The notes beneath the pieces are model-generated. The model saw nothing but the letters and a program-made list of their open reading frames with translations. It did not search any database and had not been told where the DNA came from. From an uncultured Paracoccaceae bacterium (GTDB lineage: Bacteria > Pseudomonadota > Alphaproteobacteria > Rhodobacterales > Rhodobacteraceae), in the NCBI GenBank assembly GCA_943787985.1, contig CALSOO010000004.1, forward strand, positions 992,001 through 1,056,000: DNA of 64,000 bases, in the 5' to 3' direction. The translations under genes were made by a program, and so were the position numbers. Numbering within the stretch: the first letter of the stretch is position 1; the number at the start of each line of letters is the position of its first letter. This document shows positions 29,652-37,711 of this stretch, piece by piece.

Positions 29652-29678
29652 TTAGAGTCGAGAGATTGATTTTTAAAA

Positions 29679-29709
29679 GCGCGTGTGGCTCAAGGCCACG
29701 CGCGTTTTT
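29679..29709 (+). terminator. Rho-independent terminator of dksA
   Basis: GC-rich stem gcgcgtgtggc / gccacgcgcg with a small bulge and TCAAG loop, followed by TTTTT at 29705-29709, 28 bases after the dksA stop. Confidence 0.85.
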
Positions 29710-29727
29710 GCGTTTGAGGAGTTTGGG

Positions 29728-30888
29728 ATGATCCGCAATGTGATCGTTGTCGGCGGCGGGATTGCCGGATTGGCCTGCGCGGCGGTCCTGGGGCGGACCG
29801 GTGCATCGGTGACCGTACTTGAGCGTGCGCATGACCTCTCCGAAGTGGGCGCCGGACTTCAAGTGAGCCCGAATGGTTTGGCGGTCTTGCGTGCGATGGG
29901 CTTGGAAACAGCGTTGCAGCAGCGCGGCGCAGTTCAAGCGCAAGCGGTGAGTTTACGTGACTACCAACAAAGTGGAGAGGTCGCGCGCCTGGACCTGACG
30001 CGCCTTGGCGTCGATCAGCGGTACTATTTCGTGCATCGTGCGGACGTGTTGGCTGTTTTGCTGGATGCGGCGCGCAGGGCTGGTGTGGAAATTGTGACGA
30101 ATGCGCAGGTCACAGCCCTAAGTCAGGGTGACCCGGCGCAAGTGCGCACGGCCGATGGAACGGTGCGCCGCGCTGAATTGGTGGTTTGCGCGGATGGGGT
30201 TCACTCCGTTGGTCGCCAAACCCTCAACCCATCATCAGAGCCATTTTTCACAGGGCAAGTGGCGTGGCGTGCTTTGGTTCCGAACCCCGGCGTCCCGCCT
30301 GAGGCGCGCGTCTATATGGGGCCGGGGCGGCATATTGTGAGCTACCCTTTGCGTGGGGGGACGCTGGTCAATTTGGTCGCGGTCGAAGAGCGAGATGCAT
30401 GGGCCGCCGAAGGTTGGGATCATCGTGGAGATGCAGATATTCTGCGCCAGACATTTGCGGATTTCACCGGACCTGCGGCGGATCTTTTGAACGCTGTAGA
30501 TGATGTGTCCGTTTGGGGCCTGTTTCGTCACCCCATCGCGCCCAAGTGGTATGGCGATGGAATTGTGTTGATCGGGGATGCGGCACATCCGACATTGCCG
30601 TTCCTTGCCCAGGGGGCAAATATGGCGCTCGAGGATGTTTGGGTTTTGTCACAATCATTGAAAAACAATGGCTTGCAAGGAATTTCCGAATACCAAAGCT
30701 GTCGGATGCGGCGTGTTCCCCGCGTTTTGAAAGCCGCTGATGGCAATGCGAAAAACTACCATCTGAGGCATGGTGTAAAGCGTCGCGTCGCGCACGCCGG
30801 TCTCAAAATACTCAGCCGTGCCGCGCCCAAGCTGATGTTGGGCAAGTTTGACTGGCTTTACAAATTTGACGTGACCAAAGCGCGTTAA
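29728..30888 (+). CDS. FAD-dependent aromatic-ring monooxygenase (salicylate hydroxylase-like)
   Basis: 386 residues from the ATG at 29728, which has GAGGAG seven bases or so upstream; the open frame extends further but passes through the dksA terminator. Class A flavoprotein hydroxylase: FAD dinucleotide loop VGGGIAGLACA near 7-17, the DG motif (VVCADGVHSVGR near 158-169) that contacts both FAD and NAD(P)H, and the GDAAHPTLPFLAQGANMALED block near 282-302, split here as GDAAHPTLPF and AQGANMALED. Resembles 3-hydroxybenzoate/salicylate hydroxylases and UbiH relatives; substrate not inferable. It converges on xthA with a 4-bp overlap of stops. Confidence 0.88.
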   Translation: MIRNVIVVGGGIAGLACAAVLGRTGASVTVLERAHDLSEVGAGLQVSPNGLAVLRAMGLETALQQRGAVQAQAVSLRDYQQSGEVARLDLTRLGVDQRYYFVHRADVLAVLLDAARRAGVEIVTNAQVTALSQGDPAQVRTADGTVRRAELVVCADGVHSVGRQTLNPSSEPFFTGQVAWRALVPNPGVPPEARVYMGPGRHIVSYPLRGGTLVNLVAVEERDAWAAEGWDHRGDADILRQTFADFTGPAADLLNAVDDVSVWGLFRHPIAPKWYGDGIVLIGDAAHPTLPFLAQGANMALEDVWVLSQSLKNNGLQGISEYQSCRMRRVPRVLKAADGNAKNYHLRHGVKRRVAHAGLKILSRAAPKLMLGKFDWLYKFDVTKAR

Positions 30889-31667
30889 AGGTCGAGTTCA
30901 ACCCAGACAGGGACGTGGTCCGATGGTTTTTCGCGGGCGCGAATGTCTTTGTCGATGCCACAATCTGTCAGCAAATCGGCGCAAGTCGGGCTAAGCAGGA
31001 AGTGGTCGATCCGAATTCCGTCATTTCGATTCCATGCGCCGGCTTGATAGTCCCAGAATGAATATTGCTCTGCGCGCGGATCGCGGGCGCGGAAGGCATC
31101 GGTAAATCCAAGGTTCACCAATTTGCGAAACGCCTCACGGCTTTCGGGGCGAAACAATGCATCCTCTGTCCACGCTTCGGGGCGGGCGGCGTCTTCTGGT
31201 TGGGGGATGATGTTATAGTCGCCCGCCATCAGAAAAGGGGTCTCTAGCGCCATCAAGGCTTCGGCACGCGTATGCATCCGTTTCATCCACGCCAGTTTGT
31301 AGTCGTATTTGGGGCCGGGGGCGGGGTTGCCGTTGGGCAAATACAATCCGCAAATGCGCAAAGCATGCTGTGAGCCCACAACTGTGCCCTCAATCCAGCG
31401 GGCTTGCTCATCGCTGTCATCGCCGGGCAGGCCGCGTGTCACATCCTCCAGCGGGTGCTTGGAGAGAAGGGCGACGCCGTTGAACGACTTCTGACCATGT
31501 GTTTCGACATTGTACCCCAGGTCTTCAAACAGCTCGCGCGGAAAGTTCTCATCTACGGATTTGATCTCCTGCAGGATGGCAACGTCCGGTTGGGCTTCAT
31601 TCAGCCATTCGGGGAGGGCGTTGATGCGGGCTTTGATGCCGTTGATGTTGAAGGTCGCTATTTTCAT
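30885..31667 (-). CDS. xthA: exodeoxyribonuclease III (AP endonuclease)
   Basis: Cuts DNA 5' to abasic sites and removes 3' blocks in base-excision repair. 260 residues, standard length. Metal and catalytic residues are all visible: NING at 8-11, LQEIKS (Glu at 35), GLYLPNGN, GDYNIIP (Asp/Asn pair), RIDHFLLS and the terminal SDHVPV His. Its start borders the AT-rich promoter region that also serves the repeat-protein operon in the other direction. Confidence 0.95.
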   Translation of the reverse strand: MKIATFNINGIKARINALPEWLNEAQPDVAILQEIKSVDENFPRELFEDLGYNVETHGQKSFNGVALLSKHPLEDVTRGLPGDDSDEQARWIEGTVVGSQHALRICGLYLPNGNPAPGPKYDYKLAWMKRMHTRAEALMALETPFLMAGDYNIIPQPEDAARPEAWTEDALFRPESREAFRKLVNLGFTDAFRARDPRAEQYSFWDYQAGAWNRNDGIRIDHFLLSPTCADLLTDCGIDKDIRAREKPSDHVPVWVELDL

Positions 31668-31766
31668 GTCTGGCGCTCCGCATTGCTTTGTTCAGCTATC
31701 GCTTAAGCGGGGCCAAGGGGCAAGAGGGTGGCTCTTTGAGATTCGCTAATGGGTGCATTAAATTGC

Positions 31767-31781
31767 TTAATTTCACCTTAA
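31767..31781 (+). promoter_or_regulatory. CtrA-type box 1 (TTAA-N7-TTAA)
   Basis: TTAA tttcacc TTAA, exact match to the full-length CtrA recognition sequence; centred about 107 bp upstream of the xthA start and 246 bp upstream of the repeat gene. Confidence 0.6.
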
Positions 31782-31808
31782 AGTTGAGTTTAGTTGCGAG
31801 AAATTCAG

Positions 31809-31823
31809 TTAAGATTTGGTTAA
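31809..31823 (+). promoter_or_regulatory. CtrA-type box 2 (TTAA-N7-TTAA)
   Basis: TTAA gatttgg TTAA. It begins 42 bp after box 1, close to four helical turns, so the two sites face the same side of the DNA. Confidence 0.6.
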
Positions 31824-31925
31824 TTATAGTCTGTGGAAAAGTTTTTTTCTTACAAGATTTTGGGCCGAATTTTACATTATTTACAGTAATTTGTGTCATT
31901 TTTTTAATGTGGATAACCTGCTCCG

Positions 31926-31940
31926 TTAATCAATTTTTAA
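31926..31940 (+). promoter_or_regulatory. CtrA-type box 3 (TTAA-N7-TTAAC)
   Basis: TTAA tcaattt TTAA followed by C, the best match to the Caulobacter consensus. Centred 87 bp upstream of the repeat gene's ATG, a position compatible with direct activation. Confidence 0.65.
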
Positions 31941-32019
31941 CTGTATTTTTCTTTGCGAACTCTCCTTAGGCGTGCATCCAAGAAGGCAGTTGAAACCTTG
32001 AAAATTTTGGAGCTTCCCA

Positions 32020-32487
32020 ATGACTGCACTTCGTACAACTTTCGCCACCGCCGCCCGTTTTGATGTTGAAACCCGGACATCCGTATTTCTTGGAGATCGC
32101 GTTGAAATGTTCTCGTCGGGCTCAGCGCCACATGCTTCTGATCTCTTTGGCGGTGACTTGACCGGTTCGTTTTCCTCAGGCTCCGCTCCGTCCATGACGA
32201 CAGGGTCTGCGACGGGTCTGTTTTCTTCGGGATCAGCTCCATCGGCACGCTGTGAGACAATGACCGGCGACGCCGTCGAGATGTTTTCTTCCGGGTCCGC
32301 TCCGGTCGCGTCGTCGCGTGCCACACTCGGCGAGGGTGTCGAGATGTTTTCCTCAGGCTCCGCGCCATCAGCTTCCAGCGCGACAACAGATGGCGACGGT
32401 GTGAACATGTTTTCGTCGGGTTCGGCACCTTTGAGCACATCACAACGTGACGGTGATGCGACCGAGATGTTCTCTTCAGGTTCGTAA
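32020..32487 (+). CDS. repetitive protein with seven FSSGS(AP) motifs
   Basis: 155 residues, not recognised. A 28-residue N-terminal part (MTALRTTFATAARFDVETRT...) is followed by seven FSSGS copies at residues 31, 51, 68, 89, 110, 131 and 151. The first six continue as FSSGSAP; the protein ends exactly at the seventh. Most copies are preceded by (V/T)EM or similar and separated by 12-16 Ser/Thr/Gly/Asp-rich residues, often including GD or GE. One Cys (78). No signal peptide or membrane helix is evident. Codons for the motif differ between copies at nearly every third base, so the peptide is under selection. It could be a multi-unit precursor peptide, a multivalent binding scaffold or a modification substrate; none is proven. 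The next gene follows after 39 bp, and three CtrA-type boxes lie upstream. Confidence 0.8.
   Translation: MTALRTTFATAARFDVETRTSVFLGDRVEMFSSGSAPHASDLFGGDLTGSFSSGSAPSMTTGSATGLFSSGSAPSARCETMTGDAVEMFSSGSAPVASSRATLGEGVEMFSSGSAPSASSATTDGDGVNMFSSGSAPLSTSQRDGDATEMFSSGS
32104..32484 (+). repeat. seven in-frame coding repeats (about 51-63 bp) encoding EMFSSGSAP modules
   Basis: Motif codons start at 32110, 32170, 32221, 32284, 32347, 32410 and 32470, so unit lengths are 60, 51, 63, 63, 63 and 60 bp, always multiples of three. The DNA is conserved only in part (ATGTTTTC-TC-GG-TC-GC-CC pattern), showing these are old diverged units and not a recent slippage array. Confidence 0.85.
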
Positions 32488-32526
32488 ACTGGCCGCGTGC
32501 GGCACATTCAATGCAAAGGAAACACT

Positions 32527-33591
32527 ATGACCAACATTATCGCCTTGAATGTGCCGCTGCGTCGGGAGGCGCTGACGGATCAATCAGCCGCTCTGATAGA
32601 TGCTTTTGGACGCCACAGACGTCACACTGATGATGTGTTTTGGCTGAAAGAAAATGCTGAACTATTGAACATCTTGGAATGCACCGGCGCTCAAGTGTCT
32701 CAACAAGTCTTGTCCGGGCACGGCCAAGTGTATCATGAATTGCCTGAGCGCATTTCGTTTTTCCCTCAGTATTACAGGTTCTTGCTGTCCATTTGTCTGG
32801 ATCTCGAGGACTTGGGAATCGGAGGGCAGCAGGGCGAAAAGCTCTGTGCATGGGTTGCAGAGCAGGGTTTGGCAGAGGCCGAACTGTCTGATTTGCAACG
32901 CGCAGAAGCATTTAGATTATTGGCGCGACGCGGTGTGCAACCTGTTTGCGATGCAGGATTGAATGCGCGCTTGCACAAGTTTATCGAACGCTCCGACACC
33001 TTTGCTTTGCCCAACAAAAAGGCAGCCTATGAACTGACGCATATTGTGTTTTACCTTTCGGAATACGGCAGAAAAGACCCTGAATTAAGCGCGCGCGCGA
33101 TCCGTTCGCTGAATTTCGCGGGTGTTTTGGCGTATCTGGATCAAAATGCGGACCTTTTGGCAGAGATTTGTGTGGCTTTGCGCTACGCAGGTGCTCAACC
33201 CAGCGCCATTTGGGAGACATGGGTGATGTCTGTCATGTCCGCTTTCGAGGTCGTCGAAGGCGCGGATATCGATGTTGCGGATGATTATCACGCGTATTTC
33301 GTGAGCGGATGGTTGGCGCGTCTGAAAGGCCAGATTGTGACCACCAAAGAGTTGAGTGGCGGTCGCGTAAAATTCAACGCACCGTCCGTGGCCTTTGGCC
33401 CCTTGCGTGACATGTCAGCCTGCCTGTACGAGATGGGCTCAGGCCGCAGCGATGACTGGTCCGTCATGCGTCCTATGATCGAGCAGGATATGGATCAGAC
33501 CGGACGAGATACACTGTCACTGGCATGCCGCTCTGTGGACGACTTCGGGGTCTTTTTTGAAGGCTTTGCGCGCATGAAGTTCGCCCGTTAA
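32527..33591 (+). CDS. uncharacterised protein, likely partner of the FSSGS-repeat protein
   Basis: 354 residues from the ATG at 32527, which has AAAGGA 6-7 bases upstream. I do not recognise the family. It is mostly helical, acidic to neutral, with no signal peptide, membrane segment, Walker motif, metal cluster or radical-SAM CXXXCXXC. Visible features: a conserved-looking Trp/Glu-rich start (HRRHTDDVFWLKENAELLNIL, in two parts), a Leu-rich middle (YYRFLLSICLDLEDLGI), and a C-terminus with FGPLRDMSACLYEMGSGRSD and RSVDDFGVFFEGFARMKF. The 39-bp gap and shared direction imply one transcript with the repeat protein. It could bind, modify or export that protein. It stops 5 bp before the convergent erpA stop. 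Confidence 0.75.
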   Translation: MTNIIALNVPLRREALTDQSAALIDAFGRHRRHTDDVFWLKENAELLNILECTGAQVSQQVLSGHGQVYHELPERISFFPQYYRFLLSICLDLEDLGIGGQQGEKLCAWVAEQGLAEAELSDLQRAEAFRLLARRGVQPVCDAGLNARLHKFIERSDTFALPNKKAAYELTHIVFYLSEYGRKDPELSARAIRSLNFAGVLAYLDQNADLLAEICVALRYAGAQPSAIWETWVMSVMSAFEVVEGADIDVADDYHAYFVSGWLARLKGQIVTTKELSGGRVKFNAPSVAFGPLRDMSACLYEMGSGRSDDWSVMRPMIEQDMDQTGRDTLSLACRSVDDFGVFFEGFARMKFAR

Positions 33592-33595
33592 GTGC

Positions 33596-33919
33596 CTACA
33601 TTGAAAAGGATGTTCCGCACCCGCATGCGCTGGTCGCGTTCGGGTTTTCGATGACAAACCGCGCCCCGATCAGCTCTTCGGAAAAGTCGATGACAGCGTT
33701 TGACAGGAACGGCAGGGACACTGTGTCTACGACGACCTTTTCGCCGGCCCCCTCGAGGATCAGATCATCGTCCTTGGGCGTGTCGAGCGCGATTTCGTAC
33801 TGAAAGCCGGAACAGCCTCCGCCCTCAACGGCGACACGCAGCACCTGGCCTTGCGCGCTGGCTCCGATTTCGGAGAGCCGTTCAAATGCGCGCGGTGTCA
33901 CTTTGGGGGGCAGGTTCAT
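33596..33919 (-). CDS. erpA: iron-sulfur cluster insertion protein (IscA/ErpA/HesB type)
   Basis: A-type carrier that delivers Fe-S clusters to apoproteins. 107 residues from the ATG at 33919 (MNLPPKVTPRAFERL). The three cluster cysteines are present: GGGCSGFQY near residue 35 and the terminal ACGCGTSFSM pair. Longer upstream start codons are unsupported. ErpA and IscA cannot be separated reliably by sequence alone; next to dgt this gene is commonly annotated erpA in Rhodobacteraceae. Confidence 0.9.
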   Translation of the reverse strand: MNLPPKVTPRAFERLSEIGASAQGQVLRVAVEGGGCSGFQYEIALDTPKDDDLILEGAGEKVVVDTVSLPFLSNAVIDFSEELIGARFVIENPNATSACGCGTSFSM

Positions 33920-34015
33920 CAGAAGGGCTCCGTTTAAAATCGCGCAAGCGAGGGTTCTCATGTTGCGTTGCACCCAATATAGAGGGTGACAGCACAGGCG
34001 ACAAGGACAGCCCGA

Positions 34016-35155
34016 ATGAACGCCCCATATGCTTCAGATCCCGCGACGGCCCTTGGGCGCAAGTTTCCCGAAGAGGAAATGAGTTTTCGCTCTTGTTTTC
34101 AACGGGATCGCGACCGGATTATTCATGCCAGTGCCTTTCGGCGCCTTAAACACAAGACACAGGTTTTTGTAGAGCATGAGGGCGATTATTACCGCACGCG
34201 TCTGACCCATTCCATTGAGGTGGCGCAAGTGGCGCGCACCATCGCAAGCGCGCTTGGTTTAAATGCAGAGCTGACAGAGGCCGTCGCTTTGGCCCATGAT
34301 TTGGGCCACCCCCCTTTCGGGCACACCGGAGAGGACGCCCTTCATGTTTTAATGAAAGGCTTTGGCGGCTTTGATCACAATGCCCAAGCGATCAAGATCG
34401 TCACCAGTCTGGAACAGCATTACGCCGACTTTGACGGGTTGAACCTGACTTGGGAAACCCTTGAAGGCATTGCCAAACACAACGGTCCGGTTGTCGGTGA
34501 CTTGCCTTATGCGCTTGCTGAATACGATGCTGTGCATGATCTGGAACTGGCGACCCATGCCAGTGCCGAGGCGCAGGTGGCGGCTTTGTCCGATGACATT
34601 GCTTACAACAATCATGATTTGCACGATGGTTTGCGGGCTGGCCTGTTTTGTGATGCGGATATTGCGCAGTTGCCGATTGTGGGGGCGGCATACGCCGAGG
34701 TGGATGCGCGCTATCCCAACCTTGAGAGCGAGCGCCGCCGCCATGAGGCGTTGCGCCGTGTGTTCGGTGTGATGGTGTCGGACGTTATCACGACTTCCAA
34801 AACAATCCTTGAAGGGACAGGTGCCCGCAGTGCGCGCGATATCAGGTACTTGGGTCGCCCCGTCGTGCGGTTTTCAGAGTCAGTCTGGGGAGATTTGCAG
34901 CAAATTCGGGGGTTCCTATTCACGCAAATGTATCGCGCGCCCTCTGTTATGGAAAAGCGTGCCGAAGTGACCCGCGTGATCCATGATCTGTTCCCTTTGT
35001 TCTTGAGTACGCCGCAGACCATGCCGGACAATTGGTACGCTTTGGCCAAAGGGATGGATGAAACAGCAACCGCGCGGATTGTCTGCGACTATATCTCCGG
35101 AATGACAGACCGGTTCGCACTGCTGGAACACGCACGGCTCTTGCCCGATCACTGA
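34016..35155 (+). CDS. dgt: deoxyguanosinetriphosphate triphosphohydrolase-like HD protein
   Basis: HD-domain enzyme that hydrolyses dNTPs to nucleoside and triphosphate. 379 residues from ATG 34016 (MNAPYASDPATALGRKFPEEE). The signature is complete: RDRIIHASAFRRLKHKTQVF, THSIEVAQVART with His65, AHDLGHPPFGHTGE with the His94-Asp95 pair, and a second-shell FDHNAQAIKI. The divergent position relative to erpA (97 bp between starts) and the position upstream of argS fit the Rhodobacteraceae order. Confidence 0.93.
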   Translation: MNAPYASDPATALGRKFPEEEMSFRSCFQRDRDRIIHASAFRRLKHKTQVFVEHEGDYYRTRLTHSIEVAQVARTIASALGLNAELTEAVALAHDLGHPPFGHTGEDALHVLMKGFGGFDHNAQAIKIVTSLEQHYADFDGLNLTWETLEGIAKHNGPVVGDLPYALAEYDAVHDLELATHASAEAQVAALSDDIAYNNHDLHDGLRAGLFCDADIAQLPIVGAAYAEVDARYPNLESERRRHEALRRVFGVMVSDVITTSKTILEGTGARSARDIRYLGRPVVRFSESVWGDLQQIRGFLFTQMYRAPSVMEKRAEVTRVIHDLFPLFLSTPQTMPDNWYALAKGMDETATARIVCDYISGMTDRFALLEHARLLPDH

Positions 35156-35204
35156 CGCACTATCGTGACGTTTCAACCTATGATAGCTGTAAAGCAATTA
35201 GGGG

Positions 35205-35834
35205 ATGGCTGGTCGTTTATCAGTGAATATTTTAGATGATTTTAAAGGGCGCACAGCAATCGTTGCTGGCGCCACTGGTCCGTTGGGGCTTGCGATGTGT
35301 GTCCGTCTTGCGCGTGCGGGGGCCTATGTTGTGGCTTTGGACCGGGATGCCGATGCTTTGTTGTGTTTGGAAAAGATAGACCCGAAACACATCAATGCGT
35401 TGCACATGGCGGTGCATGATTGGGGATTGTTTGAACGCTTGGGTGATGTTTGGGCGGATGAGCCGTTGCATTTTCTGTTTAATTTCTTGCCAATGCATCA
35501 AAGTGAACGCAAGACGCGGCACATTTCCGTCAAAACAGCTCTTATGGATGTCCTCGCACCTGATCTGGCCGCAGGACAGGGAACGGCCGTGACCGTATTG
35601 CAAGAAGCCCATGGTGGCGCGCCGATTTCACAGCACGGTCAGGTTGGTGCCATCCTGTCGATGCTCAAAGCCCAGAACCCCAGCCTGAATGCCCAAGGGG
35701 TGCGCAGCAACGCCATTGTCCTGGGGGCAGGGCTGGCGGGGCAGTCGGCGATGTCACCGGCACTCTATTTGGCAAGTCGCTTCAGCCGGCGCCTCAACGG
35801 GGTGGTGCTGCCGCTACACGGCCCTTCGGTCTGA
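35205..35834 (+). CDS. degenerate short-chain dehydrogenase/reductase-fold protein
   Basis: 209 residues. The Rossmann start is VAGATGPLGLAMCVRLARAG (about 20-39), a T-G-X-X-G-X-A nucleotide loop, and LDRDAD (about 46) would recognise the cofactor ribose. The catalytic region is eroded: where SDRs have YXXXK the sequence reads QHGQVGAILSMLKAQNP, without Tyr, and the Ser/Asn residues are not evident. The late motif RSNAIVLGAGLAG matches the RVNAIXPG strand. So it probably binds a nucleotide but is not a normal oxidoreductase. It lies between dgt and argS. Start is uncertain (GTG at 35223 is an alternative). Confidence 0.72.
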   Translation: MAGRLSVNILDDFKGRTAIVAGATGPLGLAMCVRLARAGAYVVALDRDADALLCLEKIDPKHINALHMAVHDWGLFERLGDVWADEPLHFLFNFLPMHQSERKTRHISVKTALMDVLAPDLAAGQGTAVTVLQEAHGGAPISQHGQVGAILSMLKAQNPSLNAQGVRSNAIVLGAGLAGQSAMSPALYLASRFSRRLNGVVLPLHGPSV

Positions 35835-35892
35835 CCGTTGACCTGCCTGCGCAGGATGATACACCGCACCCAAACCAGATAGGACAATTGCT

Positions 35893-37635
35893 ATGAACCT
35901 CTTTGCCCAAATGCGTGTGCGTGTGCTTCAGGATTTGGAAGCGTTGCAGGCGCGCGGTGTATTGCCCGAAGGGTTGAGCATGGACAATGTCGCCGTCGAG
36001 CCGCCGCGTGATCCTGCGCATGGCGACATGGCCACCAATGCGGCGATGGTTCTGGCAAAGCCTGCTGGCATGAAACCCCGCGATATTGCGCAGGCTCTGG
36101 CGGATGAGTTGGGCCGCGACCCTCGTGTGACCTCTGTTGAAATTGCAGGCCCCGGCTTTTTGAACCTGCGTCTTGCGCCTGTTGTCTGGCAAGAGGTCGT
36201 GGGCGATGTGCTGTCCAAAGGCACCGCGTTCGGGCGCTCGGATTTGGGCGGGGGCAAAAAAGTCATGGTGGAGTTTGTGTCCGCCAACCCGACAGGCCCT
36301 TTGCATGTGGGGCACACCCGCGGCGCGGTCTTCGGAGATGCCTTGGCGTCGTTGCTGGATTTTACAGGGTTTGATGTCACGCGCGAATACTACATCAACG
36401 ACGGTGGTGCGCAGGTCGATGTCCTCGCACGCTCTGTCTATCTGCGGTACCTTGAGGCGCATGGCCAAGAGGTCGCATTCGAGGATGGCACATATCCCGG
36501 CGACTATCTGATCGAAGTCGGCAAAGCGCTCAAAGAGAAAGTGGGCGATGCCTACGTCGACAAGGGAGAGCAATTCTGGCTCGATGAAGTGCGCAGCTTT
36601 GGCATCGATGCAATGATGGACCTGATCCGCGCTGACCTTGCCCAATTGGGTATCAAGATGGACAGCTTTTTCTCTGAGAAATCGCTGTACGGAACAGGGC
36701 TGATCGAAAGCGCGATTCATTCGCTGGATGACAAAGGTCTGATTTATGAAGGGGTGCTTGAGCCACCCAAGGGAAAGAAGCCGGATGATTGGGAGCCGCG
36801 CGAGCAAACGTTGTTCAAATCTACGGAGCACGGCGATGATGTTGATCGTCCGGTCAAGAAATCCGATGGGGCGTGGACCTATTTTGCGCCGGATATCGCC
36901 TATCACTATGATAAGGTTCAACGCGGGTTTGACCAGTTGATCGACGTATTTGGCGCCGATCACGGTGGCTATGTAAAGCGGATGAAAGCGGCTGTTTCAG
37001 CATTGTCTGAAGGGCGCGTGCCGTTGGATGTGAAGCTGACACAGCTTGTGAAATTGTATAAAAACGGTGAGCCGTTCAAAATGTCCAAGCGGGCAGGGAC
37101 CTTTGTGACCTTGCGCGATGTTGTGGATCAAGTCGGGCCCGATGTGACGCGGTTTGTGATGCTGACGCGTAAGAATGACGCGTCTTTGGATTTTGATTTT
37201 GACAAAGTTCTTGAGCAATCGCGTGAGAATCCAGTGTTTTACGTCCAATACGCCCACGCGCGGGTGAACTCTGTTTTGCGCAAGGCGCGCGAAGCAGATG
37301 TGGCAGTAACGGATGCGGATTTGGCCGCCGCGGATCTGACCAAACTTGATCACCCTGCGGAATTGGCACTGGCTGGCAAACTGGCGGAGTGGCCACGTTT
37401 GGTAGAGACGGCCGCACGCAGCAATGAGCCGCACCGCATCGCATTCTATCTGTACGAGTTGGCAGGGGACTTCCACGGGCTGTGGAACCGCGGCAACGAG
37501 GTGCCCGAACTGCGCTTTTTGCAAGACGACGTTGCAACCTCTCAGGCAAAAATTGCACTCGCACGTGCCGCAGCGGTTGTAATAGCTGCAGGCCTTGGTA
37601 TTTTAGGTGTTGAGCCAGCCGAAGAGATGCGTTGA
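35893..37635 (+). CDS. argS: arginine--tRNA ligase
   Basis: Charges tRNA-Arg. Intact, 580 residues, normal length. N-terminal additional domain with [13 protein letters not shown]; class I signature [17 protein letters not shown] with HVGH at 138-141; ArgRS-specific [21 protein letters not shown] near 397 standing for KMSKS; C-terminal anticodon-binding helical domain. First of a probable argS-SPOR-nagZ-scpA-scpB transcript. Confidence 0.97.
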   Translation: MNLFAQMRVRVLQDLEALQARGVLPEGLSMDNVAVEPPRDPAHGDMATNAAMVLAKPAGMKPRDIAQALADELGRDPRVTSVEIAGPGFLNLRLAPVVWQEVVGDVLSKGTAFGRSDLGGGKKVMVEFVSANPTGPLHVGHTRGAVFGDALASLLDFTGFDVTREYYINDGGAQVDVLARSVYLRYLEAHGQEVAFEDGTYPGDYLIEVGKALKEKVGDAYVDKGEQFWLDEVRSFGIDAMMDLIRADLAQLGIKMDSFFSEKSLYGTGLIESAIHSLDDKGLIYEGVLEPPKGKKPDDWEPREQTLFKSTEHGDDVDRPVKKSDGAWTYFAPDIAYHYDKVQRGFDQLIDVFGADHGGYVKRMKAAVSALSEGRVPLDVKLTQLVKLYKNGEPFKMSKRAGTFVTLRDVVDQVGPDVTRFVMLTRKNDASLDFDFDKVLEQSRENPVFYVQYAHARVNSVLRKAREADVAVTDADLAAADLTKLDHPAELALAGKLAEWPRLVETAARSNEPHRIAFYLYELAGDFHGLWNRGNEVPELRFLQDDVATSQAKIALARAAAVVIAAGLGILGVEPAEEMR

Positions 37636-37711
37636 AAACAACCGCCTCGGCTGAACAGGCACACGATCAGCAGACCGGACAGGCAAAGTATCTGCCCGGC
37701 AAAGAGGCAAA

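Larger units (their letters stand above)
31668..32019. promoter_or_regulatory. AT-rich divergent promoter region with three CtrA-type boxes
   Basis: Holds no gene. It separates xthA (minus) from the FSSGS-repeat gene (plus). Long A/T runs dominate from 31755 to 31960. Three perfect TTAA-N7-TTAA sequences are present (annotated separately), plus a near-match at 31904 (TTAA then AACC). The likely ribosome site of the repeat gene is TTGGAG ending about 8 bases before the ATG at 32020. A -10/-35 pair could not be picked with confidence in such AT-rich sequence. Confidence 0.7.

Noticed and set aside
32104..32484. CRISPR or simple minisatellite
   Set aside because: Unit lengths are all multiples of three and variation is concentrated at third codon positions, which shows a protein repeat.
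31926..32507. 193-residue frame on the minus strand with repeated EPEEN units
   Set aside because: It is the antisense of the FSSGS repeats; it shows repeats only because the sense strand does, and it runs over the promoter and through CtrA box 3. No ribosome site.
35794..36963. 389-residue minus-strand open frame
   Set aside because: Lies fully opposite argS, which is intact and conserved.
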